Assembly: GCF_002355335.1 (NCBI RefSeq)
Contig: NZ_AP014946.1
Span: 1,069,501-1,133,500, forward strand
Direction of reading: 5' to 3'
DNA from: Variibacter gotjawalensis
Lineage (GTDB): Bacteria > Pseudomonadota > Alphaproteobacteria > Rhizobiales > Xanthobacteraceae
DNA length: 64,000 nt
Under the pieces are notes generated by a model. It ran no database searches and was not told where the DNA came from. It saw nothing but the letters and a program-made list of their open reading frames with translations. The position numbers were made by a program, and so were the translations under genes. Shown here one piece after another: positions 59,133 through 64,000 of the stretch (position 1 is its first letter; each line of letters begins with the position of its first letter).

Positions 59133-59708
59133 GTGAAACAGCGAACTGCAACGAAACGCGCGAGCGACTATCATCACGGCGATCTGCGCAAGGCATTGCT
59201 CGATCTTGCGCTCGCGCAGATTGACCAAGCCGGAACCAACGTTGTCAGTTTGGCGGCGCTGGCGCGTGAACTCGGCGTCTCGCAATCTGCCCCGTACCGG
59301 CACTTCGGCGACAAGGATCAGCTGCTGGCCGCGGTCGCGAGCGAAAGCTTTCGGATATTCATCGACGCGCTGAGGAAATCGACACGAGGGGTGACCGGAA
59401 AAGCCGCCACTCTTGCGATCGCCAAAGCCTACATCCAGTTCAGCACGACGCGCCCAGGGCTATACGACCTGATGTTCGCATCGGGTCTGGTAGGTGCGGC
59501 GGCGGAGGATGATACCGTAAAGATTGCTGCGCGCGAAAGCTTTGGTGTTCTGGCTGACGCTCTGACGCTGGGGCCCAATCGCGAACTCAGAGCTTTGCGG
59601 ATTTGGATCGGCCTGCACGGCACCGTGATGCTCAATCGGGAGGGGCTTCTGAAGCCGGACTACTTCAAAGTCTCGATCGACGAGCTGGTTGAAAGCATCC
59701 TTGCTTAG
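59133..59708 (+). CDS. TetR-family regulator with WHG-type C-terminal domain
   Basis: A 191-aa repressor if started at GTG 59133. The opening SDYHHGDLRKALLDLALAQI and helix-turn-helix SLAALARELGVSQSAPYRHFGDKDQLL are typical, and the C-terminal half (TRPGLYDLMF, ALRIWIGLHGTVMLNREG) fits the WHG ligand-binding type. The frame stays open to 58998, but the first ATG there lies within the operator, so a downstream start is more sensible; the GTG lacks a clear ribosome site and the true start could be up to 30 codons earlier. Confidence 0.8.
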   Translation: MKQRTATKRASDYHHGDLRKALLDLALAQIDQAGTNVVSLAALARELGVSQSAPYRHFGDKDQLLAAVASESFRIFIDALRKSTRGVTGKAATLAIAKAYIQFSTTRPGLYDLMFASGLVGAAAEDDTVKIAARESFGVLADALTLGPNRELRALRIWIGLHGTVMLNREGLLKPDYFKVSIDELVESILA

Positions 59709-60108
59709 GTCGACTTTCAAGCCTCGAATGATTGGTGGTGCACGCACCAGAACGCCAACGCGTCTCTGCGGGCTCGGCCCTGGTTTTCAGGGAAAATACA
59801 GGCCTCGATCCAGAAAATTGGCTTTTAAGCTGCGGGTCGACGCAGCAAGCTGCCGGAAAATCGACAGAATTTCGCTTAAGCACGTGCAATCGGAACAGGA
59901 CCGCGAACGGCGCTAACAGGATGTTATCAAGACAGATCGCTGCGATGCGCACTCGGCACTCTGCGCTTGCTTCCCCCGATCCCCCGGTGCGGCGATCGCA
60001 CCGTAGCGAGTTATCCCCCGTTCGCTTCGTGATGAGGAGCAATCGCTGCTTGATCGAGCGATGCGCGAATGATGAAACGATCGAGCCGAGTTGCCGGGGT
60101 AAGCTGCG
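59709..60108. other. 400-base spacer with no recognised gene
   Basis: Only short frames that do not look like proteins are found on both strands. A small hairpin CCCTG-GTTTT-CAGGG lies at 59778-59792 without a T-run. No tRNA, attachment-site repeat or integrase is seen. The spacer marks the change from ordinary chromosomal genes to phage-type genes. Confidence 0.6.
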
Positions 60109-60897
60109 ATGCAACGTGCCGCGCCAACATTCGATGACGAGCCGCTGAACCTGGCTTCACGCGACGGTAGCAGGCAACTGCGTCTTCATGCTTGCCGAGC
60201 GACCGGGGTAGCCGATGCGATTTCGCTACTCGAACTTGCGGTGAAGGCGACTAGCGCTCGCTCTTTCTCGGGTGACCGATTTTCCATCACGATGCGACAG
60301 ACGTTTTTATCCGACAGGACCTCGTACGCCTTCACGGTACTGACAGAGGCTGACAGCGATGGTTTGCGTCTGGGCGTGTATGGCGAGCTAACGGAAGTGG
60401 AGGGCTCGATCGACGGAGAGCGCGTAGCGCTCGATCCATTGTCGTTGGACGGCCAGACCTGCGATGCAAGCGGAACGGTTGTCATGCCGGGCGGCTCTAT
60501 CGTTCGCGGCATTACGTTCGCGAGGCGGTTGTCGCCGAATAACGATTTGACGGATGAGGAGCGAAAGATTCTGTCGCTCGTCGTCGCGTTCGTTGATCCT
60601 GACAACCGCTATGGTCTCTGGCGATTGCTTGTCAGCGACACTGGCATTCAAAGCAAGCTGCCAGAAGCACTTGAGAAGGCTACCGTCTTCGATTTCGCGC
60701 ATGTTGGCGCTCTCAAGCTGCCATCATTGAAAGAACTTCACTGGCGCGTGCGCGAGCACATGCCAGCGATCAGCGCTTCCAAGGTCCAGCGTGCCCTGGA
60801 ACGCGCCGGAATACGGAGACCACGCTCGGGACCCCGCTCGCGGCGTGGACCGCGCTCTGCCACAATTGCCTGCGTGAACGACTTGATGCGCGAATAG
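60109..60897 (+). CDS. hypothetical protein at the prophage edge
   Basis: A 262-aa protein I do not recognise. Its middle looks like a mixed alpha/beta domain; residues from about 145 (DLTDEERKILSLVVAFVD) to 230 are helical and could hold a winged-helix-like part (LKELHWRVREHMPAISASKVQRALERAG). The tail is very Arg-rich (RRPRSGPRSRRGPRS), suggesting nucleic-acid binding. A GGGGTAAG lies before ATG 60109. It precedes the phage methyltransferase gene by 46 bases on the same strand. Confidence 0.6.
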   Translation: MQRAAPTFDDEPLNLASRDGSRQLRLHACRATGVADAISLLELAVKATSARSFSGDRFSITMRQTFLSDRTSYAFTVLTEADSDGLRLGVYGELTEVEGSIDGERVALDPLSLDGQTCDASGTVVMPGGSIVRGITFARRLSPNNDLTDEERKILSLVVAFVDPDNRYGLWRLLVSDTGIQSKLPEALEKATVFDFAHVGALKLPSLKELHWRVREHMPAISASKVQRALERAGIRRPRSGPRSRRGPRSATIACVNDLMRE

Positions 60898-60943
60898 AAT
60901 TTCTGATTATTGATATGGGCTCCGTTCTCACAGGAGCCTCATC

Positions 60944-62391
60944 ATGAAGATGAAAATTAGCAAGCCTGCACGCGGCAAAACCCATGCTGCGCCCGATGCA
61001 GACGAAAGCGACGATCAGTCGCCAACGCTGAAGCAGCGTCGCATCGACCGCAAGCTCGAGAAGAACTATCACCAAATTGAGTATGTCTCGCCGTCGCGAT
61101 TGACGCCAAACGCTCGCAATCCGCGCACGCAAAGCGCGGCGCAGATCAAGAAGCTAGAAGCAGTTGTCAAACGTCTGGGCTTCAACGAGCCGATCATTGT
61201 CGATGAGAATGGCAATGTCATGAGCGGGAACGCCCGACTGCAGGCAGCAAAAAACCTAGGCCTCAAGTCGATCCCAACTGTGCGCATCGATCACCTGACT
61301 GCGACTGAGAAGCGCATTTACGTTCTTGCAGCCAACCGCATCGCAGTCGACGCCGGCTGGGATTGGGAGATGCTTGCTTGGGAGCTCGACGAACTCGCCA
61401 TTGAAGTCGAGGGGACGGATCTCGACCTATCGCTTACAGGTTTTGACATTGCGGAGATCGACGACGTAGTCGCCTCGCATTCGAATGGCGGTAGCGGCGC
61501 TGCCGACGACGAGGTTCCGGAGAAGGACGATCTGCCCATTTCGGCGATTGGGCAAGTCTGGACGCTTGGCAAGCACCGCTTGCTGGTCGGCGATGCACGC
61601 GATCCTGCTTCTTACGTCCGTTTGATGAGAGGGGCTCTGGCGCGCGTCGTCGTCAGCGATCCGCCCTACAACGTCCGCATCGGCACCTTTGCGCGTCGCA
61701 ACTCGCAGCACCGCGAGTTCGCGATGGCCTCCGGCGAGATGTCGGAGGCCGAATTCGCGGCTTTCTTGCGCACGGCGCTGACGCAGGTCTCCTCGACGCT
61801 GGCTGACGGCGGCTTGGCTTATTTGTTTATGGACTGGCGCCATTCGGCGTTGCTTGAGCGCATCGGACGTGAGGTGATCGGGACGTTCAAAAACCCTGCG
61901 TCTGGGTCAAGTCGAATGCCGGCATGGGGACCTTCTATCGTTCCCAGCACGAATTGGTATTGATCTTCAAGAAGGGCACAGCCTCGCACACGAACACGTT
62001 CGAGCTCGGTCAACATGGCCGCTCGCGCACGAACGTCTGGCGCTACGCCGGCGTCAATGCTTTTAAGAGCGAACGGCGCGAAGAACTCGACCTGCATCCA
62101 ACCGTCAAACCTGTCGAGATGATCGCGGATGTTCTGCTCGACTGCACGGCGCGAGGTGAAGCGGTGCTCGATCCGTTCGTCGGCTCCGGAACGACCATCA
62201 TCGCCGCCGAAAAGACCGGGCGACGCGCCTACGCGATAGAAATCGATCCGCAGTATGCCGACGTGATTATCCGCCGCTGGCAAGCCTACACGGGCCGCGA
62301 TGCCATTCTGGAGACGACCGGCGAGACCTTCGGCGCAGTCGAGAAACAAGCGATCGACGCGGCCGCCAAGTCGCTGGAGGATGCGTCATGA
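60944..62391 (+). pseudogene. phage-type ParB/DNA methyltransferase gene, frameshifted
   Basis: The N-terminal half (60944 to about 61895) has a ParB/Srx-like nuclease-fold domain (IEYVSPSRLTPNARNPRT, NVMSGNARLQAAKNLG) and then the methyltransferase motif DPPY (VVSDPPYNVRIG). The C-terminal half continues in another frame (CVWVKSNAGMGTFYRSQHEL, ELDLHPTVKP, and FxGxG as DPFVGSGTT). This order, DPPY before FxGxG, is that of beta-class N6-adenine or N4-cytosine methyltransferases. The break is at 61894-61896: the DNA reads AAAAACCCTGCG where AAAAAC-CxC-TGCG would keep frame, so one base is missing. CAGGAG precedes ATG 60944. A sequencing error is also possible. Confidence 0.85.
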
Positions 62392-62741
62392 GCGAGGCCT
62401 CAAACCGCACCCGTTTCAAACCTGGTCAAAGCGGCAACCCAACCGGGCGTCCGAAGGGCGCTCTCGGCTTTGCGGCAATCGTCAAGAAGCTTCTGCACGG
62501 CAAGATCACCATCACAGAGAACGGCCGGCGCAAGAAGATATCGCGCGCAGAAGCGCTAGCTCACAGCATCATCAAGAAGGCTTTTAGCGGTGACATGAAG
62601 GCGTTGGCCTTTCTCGCGAACTTCCAGGAGCGCCATGATCCTCCCGACCACCCATCAGAGAAGGTCCCCGTTGTTGAGGAGGATCTCAAGATCATCGCCG
62701 GCTTCTTGAAGCGGATGGGCGGTGAAGGCGGCAAGCAATGA
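62388..62741 (+). CDS. DUF5681 phage protein
   Basis: A 117-aa basic protein that starts NRTRFKPGQSGNPTGRPKGA, the signature of DUF5681, a family found beside terminase genes in alphaproteobacterial prophages. A helical middle (AAIVKKLLHGKITI, AEALAHSIIKKAFSGDMKALAFLANF) follows. Its ATG overlaps the end of the methyltransferase gene and its stop overlaps the terminase ATG. A small-terminase or DNA-binding role is a guess from position. Confidence 0.85.
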   Translation: MSEASNRTRFKPGQSGNPTGRPKGALGFAAIVKKLLHGKITITENGRRKKISRAEALAHSIIKKAFSGDMKALAFLANFQERHDPPDHPSEKVPVVEEDLKIIAGFLKRMGGEGGKQ

Positions 62742-64000
62742 TCGATAAACGCCTTCTTCGCCAAGGCGATGTCCAGGCGATTTTACGCACCGACTTTATT
62801 TCGTTCGTCGAGAAGGTCTTCTACACACTCAATCCAGGTGTCGTCCTTCAAGCCAATTGGCATCTCGACGCGATCTGTTATGCGCTGATGGGCCTGATCG
62901 ATGGCGACAACAATCGCCTTGTCATCAACGCGCCGCCGCGATCGCTCAAATCAGTCATTGCATCGGTCGCACTCCCAGCTTTTCTGCTTGGTCGCGACCC
63001 GACGGTTCAGATCATCTGCGTAAGTTATAGTAGCGAACTCGCGCATAAATTCTCCAACGACTTCCGGCGTATCGTCACGAGTCGTTGGTACCGCGACCTT
63101 TTTCCGCTGTTTCTGATTTCTTCGTTCAAGAACACTGAGGCAGAGGTTGCAACGACGCAGGGCGGAGGTCGTCTTTCCGTCTCGGTCGGCGGCACGATCA
63201 CGGGGCGGGGCGCCGACGTTATTGCTGTTGACGACTCGATGAAGCCAGAAGATGCGCTTTCGGAGAAAACGCGGGAGAGCGTCAATCGCTGGTTCGCCAG
63301 CACATTGCTGTCGCGACTTAATAACAAGAAGACCGGCAAGATCGTCCTGATCGGACAACGCATCCATCAAGACGATCTCAGCGGGAAGCTTATTGCGGAA
63401 GGAGTCCCGGCCCTCATCCTGCCGGCGATCGCAATGGCGGAAGAGACGATCCCAATTGGTAAACGCCGTTACCATCATCGCTACATCGGCGACCTGCTGC
63501 ACCCCGAGCGAGAGTCGAAGATCGAGCTCGACACGCTCCGCCGTAGCATGGGCACCGACATCTTCGCGGCGCAATATCAACAGGAGCCGGTGCCGCCAGG
63601 CGGCAACATGATCAAGCGCTCGTGGATTAAGCGCTATCATCTTGATGATATCGATGGCGAAGAGGGAACGATCATCCAAAGCTGGGACACGGCGTCAAAA
63701 GCCGGTGGTCAGAACGACTACTCGGTTTGTACAACGTGGTTTGTCGCTGACAATGGGCACTACTATCTGCTGCACGTCTTTCGCGACCGGCTCAACTATC
63801 CGGAGCTGAAAGCGCGCGCGATCAAGCTGTTCAACAACTGGCCAGGAATAAGTAGCGTAATGATCGAAGACGCGGGTGTCGGCACGGCTCTCGTTCCGGA
63901 GCTATGTGAACACGGTATTCCGGCGATTGCGGTCAAGTCCGATCGCGACAAGGTGACAAGAATGTCGGTTCAGACTGGGAAGATCGAGGCAGGCTTCATT
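62738..64000 (+). CDS. phage terminase large subunit (partial, runs off the window)
   Basis: The first 421 codons of a DNA-packaging motor with no stop in the window. ATPase motifs are present in the form used by this terminase group: VINAPPRSLKS (Walker A-like, residues about 63-72) and VIAVDDSMKPED (Walker B-like, about 161-171), then VLIGQRIHQDDL (coupling motif). The RNase-H-like nuclease begins at QSWDTASKAGGQNDYSV with a second acidic motif in MIEDAGVG. The C-terminal end is beyond 64000. It follows DUF5681 with an ATGA overlap. Confidence 0.9.
   Translation, partial: MIDKRLLRQGDVQAILRTDFISFVEKVFYTLNPGVVLQANWHLDAICYALMGLIDGDNNRLVINAPPRSLKSVIASVALPAFLLGRDPTVQIICVSYSSELAHKFSNDFRRIVTSRWYRDLFPLFLISSFKNTEAEVATTQGGGRLSVSVGGTITGRGADVIAVDDSMKPEDALSEKTRESVNRWFASTLLSRLNNKKTGKIVLIGQRIHQDDLSGKLIAEGVPALILPAIAMAEETIPIGKRRYHHRYIGDLLHPERESKIELDTLRRSMGTDIFAAQYQQEPVPPGGNMIKRSWIKRYHLDDIDGEEGTIIQSWDTASKAGGQNDYSVCTTWFVADNGHYYLLHVFRDRLNYPELKARAIKLFNNWPGISSVMIEDAGVGTALVPELCEHGIPAIAVKSDRDKVTRMSVQTGKIEAGFI

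Noticed and set aside
58309-59196. A 295-codon frame on the minus strand overlapping the DUF2306 gene
   Set aside because: It is a different frame of the same strand, Arg/Ser-rich and without membrane segments, whereas the 58320-58979 frame shows clear family motifs.
59778-59792. Terminator after the TetR gene at 59133-59708
   Set aside because: The stem is only 5 bp and is followed by A-rich, not T-rich, sequence on the plus strand.
1-64000. CRISPR arrays, tRNA and rRNA genes, insertion sequences
   Set aside because: No regularly spaced direct repeats, no tRNA or rRNA-like segments and no transposase genes were seen; all sizeable repeats are palindromic intergenic elements or operators.

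Overview
The window looks like chromosome of a GC-rich alphaproteobacterium, most likely a Bradyrhizobium/Rhodopseudomonas/Xanthobacteraceae-type member of the Hyphomicrobiales. The reasons are the high-GC codon use, the GTTC-N7-GTTC LexA box in front of imuA-imuB-dnaE2, the aerobic box benzoate cluster with a BoxR/BzdR-type regulator, many HAAT-type ABC transporters and acyl-CoA genes, and palindromic intergenic repeats of a kind common in that group. This placement is inference; there is no rRNA or tRNA gene in the window.

Layout. (1) 1-5.7 kb, minus strand: a NitT/TauT-type ABC transporter operon in which the binding-protein gene and the permease gene are separated by a 976-codon gene encoding a TIR domain, a STAND-type P-loop NTPase, a membrane helix and a formylglycine-generating-enzyme-like fold. 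This is the most unusual gene here. (2) 5.9-7.2 kb: ferredoxin-NADP reductase and a GyrI-like ligand-binding protein. (3) 7.4-20 kb: the benzoate block: binding protein, LivH, a LivM-LivG fusion, LivF, boxR (reverse strand), benzoate-CoA ligase, an alpha/beta hydrolase, boxC, boxB, boxA. Four copies of a TGCA-N6-TGCA palindrome sit at its promoters and define a probable BoxR regulon. (4) 20-24.5 kb: class V aminotransferase, 3-hydroxy-D-aspartate aldolase-type enzyme, acyl-CoA dehydrogenase, Bug/TctC binding protein. (5) 24.7-31.6 kb: the SOS mutasome imuA-imuB-dnaE2 with a LexA box, then a 65-aa orphan and a 2OG-Fe(II) oxygenase of the Oxygenase-NA type.

(6) 31.7-57.5 kb: a large acyl-CoA catabolic island headed by a TetR regulator. 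Six promoter regions in it carry the palindrome TTCTAAC-N4-GTTAGAA (seven sites counting one degenerate tandem copy). The genes are three crotonases, two SDRs, a FadH-like dienoyl-CoA reductase, two acyl-CoA dehydrogenases, three acyl-CoA ligases, a thiolase-fold protein without the usual nucleophilic Cys plus its DUF35 partner, a two-subunit biotin-dependent acyl-CoA carboxylase, a transglutaminase-like protein and a complete HAAT ABC transporter. Together they import, activate, beta-oxidise, carboxylate and probably retro-aldol-cleave a branched or isoprenoid-like carboxylate; the real substrate is not visible from sequence.

(7) 57.5-59.7 kb: secreted histidine-phosphatase-like protein, DUF2306 membrane protein and a divergent TetR regulator with its operator. 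(8) 60.1-64 kb: the left part of a prophage or prophage remnant: a hypothetical gene, a ParB/DNA-methyltransferase gene broken by a one-base frameshift, a DUF5681 protein and the start of a large terminase that runs off the end of the window.
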